The translations under genes and the position numbers were made by a program. This document shows positions 17,613-25,991 of a DNA stretch of 64,000 nucleotides, in pieces. A model generated the notes under the pieces. That model was not told the origin of the DNA, did no database searches, and saw only the letters and a list, made by a program, of their open reading frames with translations. Numbering within the stretch: position 1 is the first letter of the stretch; each line of letters starts with the position of its first letter. Source of the stretch: Chryseobacterium sp. CH25 (GTDB lineage: Bacteria > Bacteroidota > Bacteroidia > Flavobacteriales > Weeksellaceae); contig NZ_NRQT01000005.1 in NCBI RefSeq assembly GCF_004119455.1, forward strand, positions 310,001 through 374,000, given 5' to 3'.

Positions 17613-17664
17613 CCCCTCCTCTGGAGGGGTGGCAAAAATTCAAGGAATTTTTGACGGGGTGGTT
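17613..17664 (+). repeat. Dispersed CACCCCGTCAAAAATTC-type repeat, copy 1
   Basis: The segment contains GGGTGGCAAAAATTCAAGG and ends TTTTTGACGGGGTGGTT. An inverted-orientation copy of the same element is at 38900-38952. It has internal dyads (CCCCTCC/GGAGGGG and AAAAATTC/GAATTTTT). Confidence 0.75.
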
Positions 17665-17693
17665 TTAAAAGTTACAATACTTCATCACGGGTA

Positions 17694-18404
17694 CTACAAA
17701 TCAATAAACGGCTTATACGTTCTTCCAATAGGCAGTTTTTTTCCTTTCACCTGTACAACGGTAGCAGATTTAACTTCTATCTTAGGTTTGGAAATAATAT
17801 AAGACTTATGGATGCGGGTAAATATGTTGGGATTTAAACTTTCCTCTATTTTACTGATGGGCATTTTAAAAGTGAAAGTCTCTGTTTTGGTATGAATATG
17901 AATGTATTCTCTTAAGCTTTCGATATAAAAAATATCCTGCAGAATAATCTTAATCTGCTTTTTCCCGCTACTGATGAAAATATGATCCCGTTCAGCCATT
18001 TCCAGTAAAGCATCTTCTGCTTCCATTAAATATTTAAACTTACCAACGGCTGTGGCAAATCGTTCATATGGAATAGGCTTCAGTAAATAATCTGCGATGT
18101 CCAGCTCATACCCTTCTATCGCGTATTGATGATAAGCTGTAGTCACAATTACAAATGGTGGATTTTTCAGTTTCTTCAAAAAATCAAAGCCTTTCACTAC
18201 AGGAAGATGAAGATCCAAAAACATCAGGTCTACCTCATGTATGCTCAAAAGATTGCTTGCATGTACAGCATCGGAGCATTTTCCTATGAGAATAAGCTCC
18301 GGATCTCTGGATATAAATGTTTCCAGGATTTCTGCTGCAATAGGTTCGTCTTCTACAATGATGCAGTTGTATTTTTTAGAGGCTGGATGTATCATTGAAA
18401 TCAA
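17694..18404 (-). CDS. LytTR-type response regulator
   Basis: A 236-residue response regulator. The receiver domain (about 12-130) has the phospho-acceptor D64 in LMFLDLHLP and the conserved Lys in DYLLKPIPYERF. The C-terminal LytTR DNA-binding domain (about 145-236) shows IFYIESLREYIHIHT, FTRIHKSYIIS and LPIGRTYK. Its start overlaps the 3' end of the kinase gene by 29 bp, so the pair is co-translated. Met4 (18395) is an alternative start. LytTR regulators bind direct repeats; none was assigned here. The SusC/SusD operon next door is the obvious candidate target. Confidence 0.92.
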   Translation of the reverse strand: MISMIHPASKKYNCIIVEDEPIAAEILETFISRDPELILIGKCSDAVHASNLLSIHEVDLMFLDLHLPVVKGFDFLKKLKNPPFVIVTTAYHQYAIEGYELDIADYLLKPIPYERFATAVGKFKYLMEAEDALLEMAERDHIFISSGKKQIKIILQDIFYIESLREYIHIHTKTETFTFKMPISKIEESLNPNIFTRIHKSYIISKPKIEVKSATVVQVKGKKLPIGRTYKPFIDL

Positions 18405-19461
18405 TTTTTAGTTGTACAACATATCGGTCCGTTTTATCCTCTACAGTCAGTTGATGTTTAGGATAAAGCAATTCAAGCTGGCGGCGAATATTTTTCAGTC
18501 CTATTTTGGTAGAATGCTGATGAGGTCTTTCTTCTTTGGAATTTTCGATACAATAGCTAAGAATTCCCTCTTTAAGTTCAATATCAATGGAAATAAAAGA
18601 ATCTCCCAGACTTTCGGAAACACCATGTTTAAAAGCGTTTTCAACAAACTGAATAAGGATTAGCGGCGAAATTTCCTGTGATGGATGGTCTATACTTTCC
18701 TGAAAATGAACAGTAAGATGATGGTGCCTGATTTTCTGAATCTGTATAAAATCCTTAATATTTTCAATGTCTTTTTCTATGGAAATGTTTTTTTCAGCGG
18801 CCTCGTAGATATTGTACCGCATGATTTTGGAAAGCTGGAGAATTACATCAGGGGTTTCATCTGCTTTTTTAAGAGCCATTCCGTAGATATTATTCAGGGT
18901 ATTAAATAAGAAATGAGGATTAATCTGTGCTTTTAGCATAGTGAGTTCCTGATCCAGTTTTTCCGATTTCAATTGAGAAATTTGATCTTTCAACATATTT
19001 TTCTGTCTGGTAATTTCTACTCCAAAAACCAGCCCTACCATAAAAATAAGGTCCATAAAAGAATTAAAAGCAACCAACCCGTTGATAAATCCTGAAGGTA
19101 TTTTGCCGTCTAAAGTTTCTGTAACGCCATAGATATAAGGATAAATAATATAATGTGTGAAAAAACGGTGTCCTAAAACAGCAAGTATGATGATTAAAAT
19201 ACAAAGACCATATTTAAGAATCCTGTTAAGATGAACCTTTTCATAAACATACAGCAAGGAGTAAGCAAGAGGAATTTTAACCAGAAAATAGCCCAGCTCC
19301 AGAAGAAGCGTATTCTGAAGCCTTGTCTGCCATTGGAAGTCAGGAAACTGATATCTGGACCAGTAAAAATCTAAATAAGCTTCCAGAATATAGTATAATA
19401 TCCAAAAAAGCAGATGTATCTTTAGCTTAGATTTATAATCTGATTTCAATCTTGCTGTCAT
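18376..19461 (-). CDS. LytS-like sensor histidine kinase (His_kinase/PF06580 type)
   Basis: A 361-residue membrane kinase. Several hydrophobic helices fill the first half (for example ILYYILEAYLDFYW, YGLCILIIILAVLG and FMDLIFMVGLVFGV). A short coiled coil leads to the phospho-acceptor motif LKAQINPHFLFNTLNNIYG, followed by the ATPase part with ILIQFVENAFKHGV and TKIGLKNIRRQLELLY. No large periplasmic sensor is visible, so the signal is probably sensed in or near the membrane. It is the upstream partner of the overlapping LytTR regulator. Confidence 0.92.
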   Translation of the reverse strand: MTARLKSDYKSKLKIHLLFWILYYILEAYLDFYWSRYQFPDFQWQTRLQNTLLLELGYFLVKIPLAYSLLYVYEKVHLNRILKYGLCILIIILAVLGHRFFTHYIIYPYIYGVTETLDGKIPSGFINGLVAFNSFMDLIFMVGLVFGVEITRQKNMLKDQISQLKSEKLDQELTMLKAQINPHFLFNTLNNIYGMALKKADETPDVILQLSKIMRYNIYEAAEKNISIEKDIENIKDFIQIQKIRHHHLTVHFQESIDHPSQEISPLILIQFVENAFKHGVSESLGDSFISIDIELKEGILSYCIENSKEERPHQHSTKIGLKNIRRQLELLYPKHQLTVEDKTDRYVVQLKIDFNDTSSL

Positions 19462-19545
19462 TTGAAAAGGTAAAATAATAAGATTCAGTCAAATATAAAA
19501 ATATAAAGTCTACCAATTTCAGCCATTCATCTACAAACTGCAGTC

Positions 19546-19926
19546 TTATTTCTTTTTCAGGATGATTTCAGGAAACATCAAATTCATAAAACTGAATATC
19601 AGCAGAACATTAAATTCAATGCCATTGGTACCACCACCTACCACAAACCATCCGTTCTCCCAGTGGATATAATAGATCCCCAGAACGAAGATCAGTATAT
19701 TACAGAGAGCTACAGGCTTTATATATCTATCTATCCAGATGAGAAAAACAGAAACGAGATGGGTTAGCTTTATTAACCAGGCAAGATATAAGCCGATTGG
19801 AGAAAATCCTATGGCATCCAAATATTGGGTACCAAAAGTATTTACATCTCCACTAAAAATGGAGATTACGCTGTGCATTAGCAAAATGACTGATAATGCA
19901 CATCTGAGGAAGTAGTTCTTTTTCAT
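19546..19926 (-). CDS. DoxX-like membrane protein
   Basis: About 126 residues with four hydrophobic helices (SVILLMHSVISIFSG, LAWLIKLTHLVSVFLIW, LCNILIFVLGIYYIHW and FNVLLIFSFMNLMF). The GGGTNGIEFNVLLI segment before the last helix resembles DoxX/DoxD-like proteins. A start six codons upstream (19944) is possible, but the Met at 19926 gives a normal membrane-protein N-terminus. It is separate from the kinase gene (85 bp). Function unknown; family call moderate. Confidence 0.7.
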   Translation of the reverse strand: MKKNYFLRCALSVILLMHSVISIFSGDVNTFGTQYLDAIGFSPIGLYLAWLIKLTHLVSVFLIWIDRYIKPVALCNILIFVLGIYYIHWENGWFVVGGGTNGIEFNVLLIFSFMNLMFPEIILKKK

Positions 19927-20017
19927 AGAATCAAAAATAAACATCAGAATTGCTGAATATATTCTGTAGTATATTAATGACTCTTAAGTGTATATAAAAA
20001 TATCTTTATCAGTATTT

Positions 20018-21088
20018 TTAATCTGCCAGAGAATATTGAGGTTCTAATAATGACCACCACCATGAGATAGAAACAATGTCTTTTGGTGGGCTCATAGATT
20101 GTTCACAACGCTGAATAATTTTAAAGTCATATCCTTTCCGGTCATTGGCTACTTTATATCGTTTATTGGTACTGCAAAAAATGAGGTTTCCGGAAACAAC
20201 ATCTTCCAGCCCCTTTAAGTATAAAGAAATTGGTTCGCAGATATATTGATATTTTTGTTTTAATAAATGATACAGAAATAGAATTTGGTTTCGAAGATCT
20301 ATCGCTTTAGATATAGCTTGTTCTTCACCGAGATCCGGGTAGGAAATAAGATAAATTTGAATAATATTATTATAATAGCCGGAATCAGAAGCTTTCTCTT
20401 TCGCATATGAGTAAATATCATTGTCGAGAAGCGCCACAAAAGAAACAGACTTCGTTAAAACCTGTATAACAGGATTCGTGTATTCTGACATACTTAATTG
20501 TACATTATTTATACAACTTGCCAGTGCAGAAGGAATTTCCATTCCACCACTTGCTATTCTCATAGCACAAAAAGTAGTAAGATCTGGATATTTGTTTTGA
20601 ATTTTAAAAGTATTTTCCCATTGTATTCCAGATGCAAAACTTCCAACTGCCTTCATGAGTCTATTGATTTGAGGAATTCCTGCCCAGTTGCTCAATCTGG
20701 ATTTAAGATCCAACAGTGCCTGTACTATTGGATTTTCTGTAGATAGGCCAAGATGAGTAGGATTTTGATAAGAAGGTTCTTCGCAAATGTATTTTAAACT
20801 TGAAAAAAAGTGAATTAATTGAGGAAAACTATTATGGAGCAGGAGCTCTTCCCCTGCATCATCTAAAAGACAGACCCAGGAACAAAAGTCTGTAATATCC
20901 CTTACTTGGAAATATTTGATATCCGGATAACTAAGTGCTGTAAAATAAGAACCTGCATTCGCAATATTTTCAGCTTGATGCTCATCTGCCACTAATTGAT
21001 ACTTTTTAAGCCATCCCATTGAATCTATTATGGCTGTCTCTGTCTTTTTAATTCCCGGTAACGGGAATTTGTGAATAATTGAATTCAT
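20018..21088 (-). CDS. Class I terpene synthase
   Basis: A 356-residue protein with every element I look for in bacterial class I terpene cyclases. The aspartate-rich motif is D76-D77-A-G-E80 (LLDDAGEE). The NSE triad is N223, S227 and E231 in NDIYSYAKE. The pyrophosphate-sensor Arg is R177, exactly 46 residues before N223. The C-terminal RY pair is R310-Y311. Such enzymes ionise farnesyl or geranylgeranyl diphosphate with Mg2+ and cyclise it in the cytoplasm. No prenyltransferase or P450 lies nearby, so it must use the cell's own prenyl diphosphate. Product cannot be predicted. Flanks are unusually AT-rich, compatible with transfer. Confidence 0.92.
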   Translation of the reverse strand: MNSIIHKFPLPGIKKTETAIIDSMGWLKKYQLVADEHQAENIANAGSYFTALSYPDIKYFQVRDITDFCSWVCLLDDAGEELLLHNSFPQLIHFFSSLKYICEEPSYQNPTHLGLSTENPIVQALLDLKSRLSNWAGIPQINRLMKAVGSFASGIQWENTFKIQNKYPDLTTFCAMRIASGGMEIPSALASCINNVQLSMSEYTNPVIQVLTKSVSFVALLDNDIYSYAKEKASDSGYYNNIIQIYLISYPDLGEEQAISKAIDLRNQILFLYHLLKQKYQYICEPISLYLKGLEDVVSGNLIFCSTNKRYKVANDRKGYDFKIIQRCEQSMSPPKDIVSISWWWSLLEPQYSLAD

Positions 21089-21670
21089 ACTATTTATTTT
21101 GATTAGGTATTTTATATGTTATTTTACGGGTAATACTTTTATATCAGAAAAAATAAGACGGCACCACTTAGAAGAAGGCCCCACATGGAAAGTGTATTGA
21201 AGGTTAAGAATAATCTTTGCAGGACCACTATATAAATATATTGATTATTTATCAATAAAATATTATTGTTGTTAAATTTTTAAATTATATATTAAAATTT
21301 AACTTATAATTTAAAATTAGAGTTATGGTGGATTTTGTAATATGTTCAATTTTTCTCCTTTACCTTTGCTAATTAATGTTATTCTACATCTATTTTTAAT
21401 ATTAAGTTATTGTTACTTAATAAAATACAAAATTTAACACTTTGATTATTCCCTAAATTGTGATTTTTATTAATTAAATTCTTATTTTTACTGTATTAAT
21501 TAAAGGAATTGATGAAACCTGACTGAAGAAATAAAGTTCAATCGGGAATAAATTTCCCTCTATACCATTTCCGATTGATAGCAAGAGATTAACTCAGCTC
21601 CGATTCTAATGCACAAATACAAAAAGAGTGGCCACCCGGACCACTCTTTTGTATACTTATTTTTCTAATC
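21089..21670. other. AT-rich non-coding gap upstream of the terpene synthase
   Basis: About 580 bp with no credible gene. It holds a perfect 10-bp inverted repeat (GTTAAATTTT at 21271-21280 and AAAATTTAAC at 21294-21303), a looser AATCGG/CCGATT dyad (21540-21576) and the terminator at 21618-21655. On the minus strand just upstream of the synthase an open stretch ending at 21119 encodes QYTFHVGPSSKWCRLIFSD but has no start codon; it may be a gene-end remnant. Confidence 0.5.
21618..21655 (-). terminator. Terminator of the rhodanese/TlpA operon
   Basis: AAAAGAGTGG (21622-21631) pairs exactly with CCACTCTTTT (21641-21650), and flanking ATAC/GTAT bases extend the stem. T-rich sequence follows on the minus strand. 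It is 16 bp past the TlpA-like stop codon. Confidence 0.8.
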
Positions 21671-22174
21671 TTAATTTTGACTTAATCTTTTCTTTAAAAA
21701 TTCCTCAAGCTCCTTTTCATGAAGATTTTTAGCGATAATATTGCCTTCACCGTCAATAATCACATTAAAGGGAAGCTCATCTATTTCATATGCTTTTGCA
21801 ACAGGACTTTTCCAGAATTTTAAATCGCTGATCTGTATCCAGTTGATATTAAACCGGTCTATCGCTTTCTGCCAGCTTTCTTTGTTTTTATCCAAAGAAA
21901 CTCCCAAAATTTCAAATTTATTGGCTTTCACCTGCTCCGAATAGGTCTCATACAGTTTTTTCAATTCAGGCTGTTCGCCTACACACGGAGCACACCAGGT
22001 GGCCCAAAAGTCAATAAGAACAAGCTTTCCTTTTAGACTTGAAAGAGAAAATGAAGAGCCATCCGGTTTAGACATTGTAATTTCAGGAGCCTTCTTCCCT
22101 ACTTCAATCTTGTTTTGAGCGAAAATAAATCCTGAAAATAAGGCTAAAAATAATATCGTAAAACTCTTTTTCAT
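21671..22174 (-). CDS. TlpA-like thiol:disulfide oxidoreductase
   Basis: A secreted redoxin of about 167 residues with signal peptide MKKSFTILFLALFSGFIFAQ. The thioredoxin fold is clear: LVLIDFWATWCAPCVGEQPEL holds the WCAPC active site (C64 and C67 counting from the upstream Met), and the cis-Pro lies in IDELPFNVII. It would act in the periplasm on disulfides or as a peroxiredoxin-like reductase. A Met three codons upstream (22183) would overlap the preceding rhodanese gene by 8 bp; either way the two genes are coupled. Confidence 0.88.
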   Translation of the reverse strand: MKKSFTILFLALFSGFIFAQNKIEVGKKAPEITMSKPDGSSFSLSSLKGKLVLIDFWATWCAPCVGEQPELKKLYETYSEQVKANKFEILGVSLDKNKESWQKAIDRFNINWIQISDLKFWKSPVAKAYEIDELPFNVIIDGEGNIIAKNLHEKELEEFLKKRLSQN

Positions 22175-22175
22175 A

Positions 22176-22604
22176 TTAATCATTTGTTGGATATTCTTTA
22201 TCCAGCCAATCGGTTTTTATATTTTTAGGAAGATTTAAAAGCTTGGCGTTCTTAAAGCCCATTTCCATTAATAAATTAAATGCAGGACGAATATTCGGGC
22301 ATTTTACGAAAGGACAGCATCCGCAATAGATTACCACTTCCTTATTTTTAGGAACATCTTTAAGATAGTTTCTTAATTTTTCCAGATTTTCAGGTTCATG
22401 GGTTGGACCAATGTCTACAGACCCTTTAATAATGGCTTCCGGACCTACTGAAATAATCAGTAAATCCTTAGTCTTTTGCTTTACAATTCTTGAGGCTAAT
22501 AATGCCGGATTCATCAGTTGGTTCTCTTTCCATGGATTCTGTGTTTGCTGTGCCTGGCTGAAAATGGAGCAGACAAAGCAAACCATGATAAACAAATACT
22601 TCAT
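22176..22604 (-). CDS. Periplasmic rhodanese-like protein
   Basis: About 142 residues, with a signal peptide (MKYLFIMVCFVCSIFSQAQ) and a rhodanese-like fold. Instead of a plain CxxxxxR loop it has a Cys-rich segment VVIYCGCCPFVKCPNIRPAF (C99, C101, C102 and C107 counting from an upstream GTG). Such loops could bind metal or carry persulfide. A GTG five codons upstream (22619) directly abuts a TATATTTG -7-like box (plus 22619-22626), so ATG at 22604 is the better start. It forms an operon with the TlpA-like thiol oxidoreductase, suggesting periplasmic sulfur or disulfide chemistry. Confidence 0.78.
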   Translation of the reverse strand: MKYLFIMVCFVCSIFSQAQQTQNPWKENQLMNPALLASRIVKQKTKDLLIISVGPEAIIKGSVDIGPTHEPENLEKLRNYLKDVPKNKEVVIYCGCCPFVKCPNIRPAFNLLMEMGFKNAKLLNLPKNIKTDWLDKEYPTND

Positions 22605-22679
22605 ACTTCTATTTTTCACAAATATATAAATGATTTGTTGAATGATAATGGGCTATATGGGTGTATTTTCCTGCTTTTA

Positions 22680-22955
22680 TTATTTGTTTTTATTCTTTTT
22701 AGGAGTGATGTGCACTACGTTGGCTGCTCCAGGTTCAATAATTAGTTGAGTTCCTGGTCCTCTTTCCTGTTCTCTGCCTTGAATAGCTGAGCCCGTAGCC
22801 AATGTCAGCTTTCCCTGAAAAACAGGATGTGGCGGGATTAGTGATATTTCTATTTCCTCTTCTTCAAGCTGTATGATAATGGATGTAGCATCAATGTTAT
22901 GGCGGGTTCCATCTTTAGCGATTGCAAATACCTGATAAGGTTTAGACTCTTCCAT
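22680..22955 (-). CDS. Conserved-looking hypothetical protein
   Basis: A 91-residue protein with no signal peptide or membrane segment. It is acidic in the middle (IIIQLEEEEIEISLIPPHP) and ends in a basic tail (TPKKNKNK). The alternating hydrophobic pattern suggests a small beta-fold. Ordinary codon use and a proper start support it as real. It is divergent from the SUKH-type gene at 23081. I do not recognise the family. Confidence 0.55.
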   Translation of the reverse strand: MEESKPYQVFAIAKDGTRHNIDATSIIIQLEEEEIEISLIPPHPVFQGKLTLATGSAIQGREQERGPGTQLIIEPGAANVVHITPKKNKNK

Positions 22956-23080
22956 TGTAATATGATTTTTAACAAAGATAAAACTTCAAATGAATCCACT
23001 TTTTGTATTTTAGTGGTAAAAAATGAATCATAGTCAATAGTTGCTGTGGTTTCAATAACTTTAAAGTACTCCTTCATTCC

Positions 23081-24184
23081 ATGAAAATCAATCTTCCTGC
23101 CCATTGGTCAGATTTTATAAAGATTTTTACTAAAAAACATAAAGAAGACATTGTATATGATACAGTGCGTGTATTCCGTACTGAAGAAGAAATCCGGGAA
23201 CGTTATGATACCTATGAATTTGAAGAATACCTTCCGGGGTATATTCCGGTTGCGGACGATTCAGGTGGTCAGGTTGCCGTTATTTCTAAAGACAGCAGCA
23301 ATACAAAAGTATATCTGAGTTCGTATGGAGTGTTGCAGGAGAAATATTTTGAAGTGCTGGACCGGGATTTACTCCATTGGATGCAAAGGAAATTTCCTTT
23401 TGAAAGGGAAAGAAATATCATCTCCCCCGCGGAAATTGAGAAAAGAGAGAAAGAAAACATGGTGTGGACTCAAAAAATATCTTCATTTCCTGGCATTATA
23501 GAGTTTTTGGAAGAACCTGTATCTATTGAAGGGCTTGCATTACCTGAAAATTATGCTTCTGCAGAAACTATTTACTATTTTCAGGATGGATATCATTATA
23601 ATTCCGTAGAAAATAAAGTTTTAACAGAAGATGTTCCGGGAGCGTTTAAACCAAGTTGGATAGTACTAGCATCCAATTATTTTGCAGATCCTTTTTTTAT
23701 TGATTTGAATGAAGCCGAGGATAACTTTCCTGTTTATTTTGCCTATCACGGACAGGGAAAATGGGAACCAATAAAAGTAGCTGAAAGCTTGACTGCATTT
23801 CAGAAAGTATTACATCAGATCCAAAACTTAAGGTTTGATAAATCAGGATTAAAAGAGTGTTTTGATGAAAATATTGATCTGGAAAATCCTTTATGGAAAG
23901 AAGTATATACCAATATTCAAGACGAAGATGATGATTCAGAGCAGATAGAAACTTATGAATCATGGGGCAAGGAAGTCAATTTATACATTACTGATATCGG
24001 ACCCAATAAAATGAAGATCATTGCATTACTGAAAAAAGAATTGGGACTTTCCGGAACAGAAGCTCTTCAACTCAGTAAAGAGCCCAAAATACTGTTCAGA
24101 ACCGGTTATACTAAATGGCTGGAGCATGACCGAAAGCAGTTGGAGGACCTTGGAGCTAAAGTTGAATTTGAGATTTTAGGGTAA
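23081..24184 (+). CDS. SUKH (SMI1/KNR4)-like protein with C-terminal L7/L12-like domain
   Basis: A 367-residue soluble acidic protein. The N-terminal part (about 1-125) has a SUKH-like look: EFEEYLPGYIPVADDSGGQV then YLSSYGVLQEKYFEVLDRDL. A middle segment (about 140-290) may be a second, more divergent unit. The last 70 residues (VNLYITDIGPNKMKIIALLKK onward, with LGLSGTEALQLSKEPKI and LGAKVEFEI) resemble the C-terminal domain of ribosomal protein L7/L12. SUKH proteins are often immunity proteins against contact-dependent toxins, but no toxin gene is adjacent. Function is unknown. Confidence 0.65.
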   Translation: MKINLPAHWSDFIKIFTKKHKEDIVYDTVRVFRTEEEIRERYDTYEFEEYLPGYIPVADDSGGQVAVISKDSSNTKVYLSSYGVLQEKYFEVLDRDLLHWMQRKFPFERERNIISPAEIEKREKENMVWTQKISSFPGIIEFLEEPVSIEGLALPENYASAETIYYFQDGYHYNSVENKVLTEDVPGAFKPSWIVLASNYFADPFFIDLNEAEDNFPVYFAYHGQGKWEPIKVAESLTAFQKVLHQIQNLRFDKSGLKECFDENIDLENPLWKEVYTNIQDEDDDSEQIETYESWGKEVNLYITDIGPNKMKIIALLKKELGLSGTEALQLSKEPKILFRTGYTKWLEHDRKQLEDLGAKVEFEILG

Positions 24185-24303
24185 AATTATTCAGAGAACT
24201 GTAAACTTCTGATTATTATAATTTTTGAAAGTGTTTTACTTATTTAAGCACAAATATTTTATACATTTATATAAAGTATTGTGAATCAAAAAACACCTTT
24301 ATC

Positions 24304-25980
24304 ATGGAAGAAACATTCCTACCTGATGCTATTATCATAGGAACCGGGTTGGCAGGACTTACTGCTGCAATGGAGATTACAGATGCCGGGAAAAAAGTAT
24401 TATTGCTGGATCAGGAAACCGAACAGAATATTGGCGGGCAGGCTTTCTGGTCATTTGGCGGTCTTTTTCTGATTAATTCTCCCCAACAACGCAGAATGGG
24501 AATCAAAGATTCTTATGAACTGGCATTACAGGACTGGAAAGGGACAGCAGGTTTTGACCGTGATGAAGATTATTGGCCAAGAAAATGGGCGGAAGCTTAT
24601 CTAAAATTTGCCTCAGGCGAAAAATACGAATACATTTCTAAGCTTGGGATTAAACTGATGTTTATGGTAGGCTGGGCAGAACGTGGTGACGGATCAGCTT
24701 CCGGACACGGAAATTCTGTTCCCCGTTTTCATGTAAGCTGGGGAACCGGAACGGGTGTAGTAAAGCCTTTTGTTGAAAAAGCCTATCAAGCCAAAGAAAA
24801 AGGTCTGTTGCAGATGAAATTCCGTCATAGAGTCACGGAATTGATTGTAAAAAATGGCAAAATAACAGGTCTGAAGGGAGATATCCTTGAAAATGATTCT
24901 CAGCAAAGAGGCGTTGCTACCAATAGAAATATTATCTCTCAATTTGAATATTCTGCACCCCATATCATTATTGCTTCAGGAGGAATTGGTGCCAATCATG
25001 AACTGATAAGGAAAAACTGGCCTGAAAGGCTGGGAGTTCCACCGGAGAATATGGTTTGTGGAGTTCCAGCCTATGTTGACGGTAAAATGATAGGTATTGC
25101 TGAAAACGCAGAGGCCAATATCATCAACCGGGACAGGATGTGGCATTACACAGAAGGGTTACAAAACTGGAATCCCATCTGGCCCAATCACGGGATCAGA
25201 ATATTACCGGGGCCATCGTCATTATGGTTTGATGCCAAAGGAAACCGACTACCTGCTCCATTTCTTCCCGGATTTGATACACTTGGAACACTGAAATACA
25301 TTCAGGATACGGGATATTCTTATTCCTGGTTTATTCTGACACAAAAAATCATTAAAAAAGAATTTGCACTCTCAGGTTCTGAACAGAATCCGGATATTAC
25401 AAATAAAGATTATTCCCTTTTTCTGAAACGTATTTTTGGTAAAAAAGCACCGGGACCTGTAGAAGCTTTTAAAGAACATGGTAAAGATTTTATTGTTTCG
25501 GATAACCTTAAAGATCTGGTAGATAAGATGAATCTGCTGTCAGGAGATCATCTTCTGAATTATGAAAAAATAAAACTCCAAATCGAAGCAAGAGACAGAG
25601 AACTGGATAATAAGTTTTCAAAAGATACACAGGTAAACTACATCAGAAGTACCAGAAGTTATTTAGGAGATAAGCTTGGAAGAGTGGCTGCTCCTCATAA
25701 GATTCTTTCTCCTGAAAATGGGCCGTTAATTGCTGTAAGGCTAAATATTTTAACCCGAAAAACTCTGGGTGGAATAAAAACCAATCTGAACGGCCAGGTT
25801 TTAAGAGAGGACAACAGTATCATTGAAGGGCTTTACGCTGCTGGCGAAGTGGCAGGTTTTGGCGGTGGCGGAATGCATGGCTATAGAGCTTTAGAAGGAA
25901 CATTTCTCGGTGGATGTATTTTCTCAGGAATGAAAGCTGGAAAATATATTGCAGGATTAAAAAAGAACCATTCAAATTAA
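24304..25980 (+). CDS. FAD-binding dehydrogenase (KsdD/fumarate-reductase flavoprotein family)
   Basis: A 558-residue flavoprotein. The FAD motif is AIIIGTGLAGLTAAMEI with LLLDQE at the end of the second strand. NIGGQAFWSFGGLFL, VGWAERGDGSASGHGNSVPRF and the C-terminal GLYAAGEVAGFGGGGMHGYRA are those I know from a conserved family of putative FAD-binding dehydrogenases related to 3-ketosteroid delta-1-dehydrogenases. Substrate is unknown; a hydrophobic ketone or acid is plausible. There is no signal peptide. The SDR gene begins 11 bp after its stop, so the pair probably shares a pathway. Confidence 0.88.
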   Translation: MEETFLPDAIIIGTGLAGLTAAMEITDAGKKVLLLDQETEQNIGGQAFWSFGGLFLINSPQQRRMGIKDSYELALQDWKGTAGFDRDEDYWPRKWAEAYLKFASGEKYEYISKLGIKLMFMVGWAERGDGSASGHGNSVPRFHVSWGTGTGVVKPFVEKAYQAKEKGLLQMKFRHRVTELIVKNGKITGLKGDILENDSQQRGVATNRNIISQFEYSAPHIIIASGGIGANHELIRKNWPERLGVPPENMVCGVPAYVDGKMIGIAENAEANIINRDRMWHYTEGLQNWNPIWPNHGIRILPGPSSLWFDAKGNRLPAPFLPGFDTLGTLKYIQDTGYSYSWFILTQKIIKKEFALSGSEQNPDITNKDYSLFLKRIFGKKAPGPVEAFKEHGKDFIVSDNLKDLVDKMNLLSGDHLLNYEKIKLQIEARDRELDNKFSKDTQVNYIRSTRSYLGDKLGRVAAPHKILSPENGPLIAVRLNILTRKTLGGIKTNLNGQVLREDNSIIEGLYAAGEVAGFGGGGMHGYRALEGTFLGGCIFSGMKAGKYIAGLKKNHSN

Positions 25981-25991
25981 TACCATTCATA

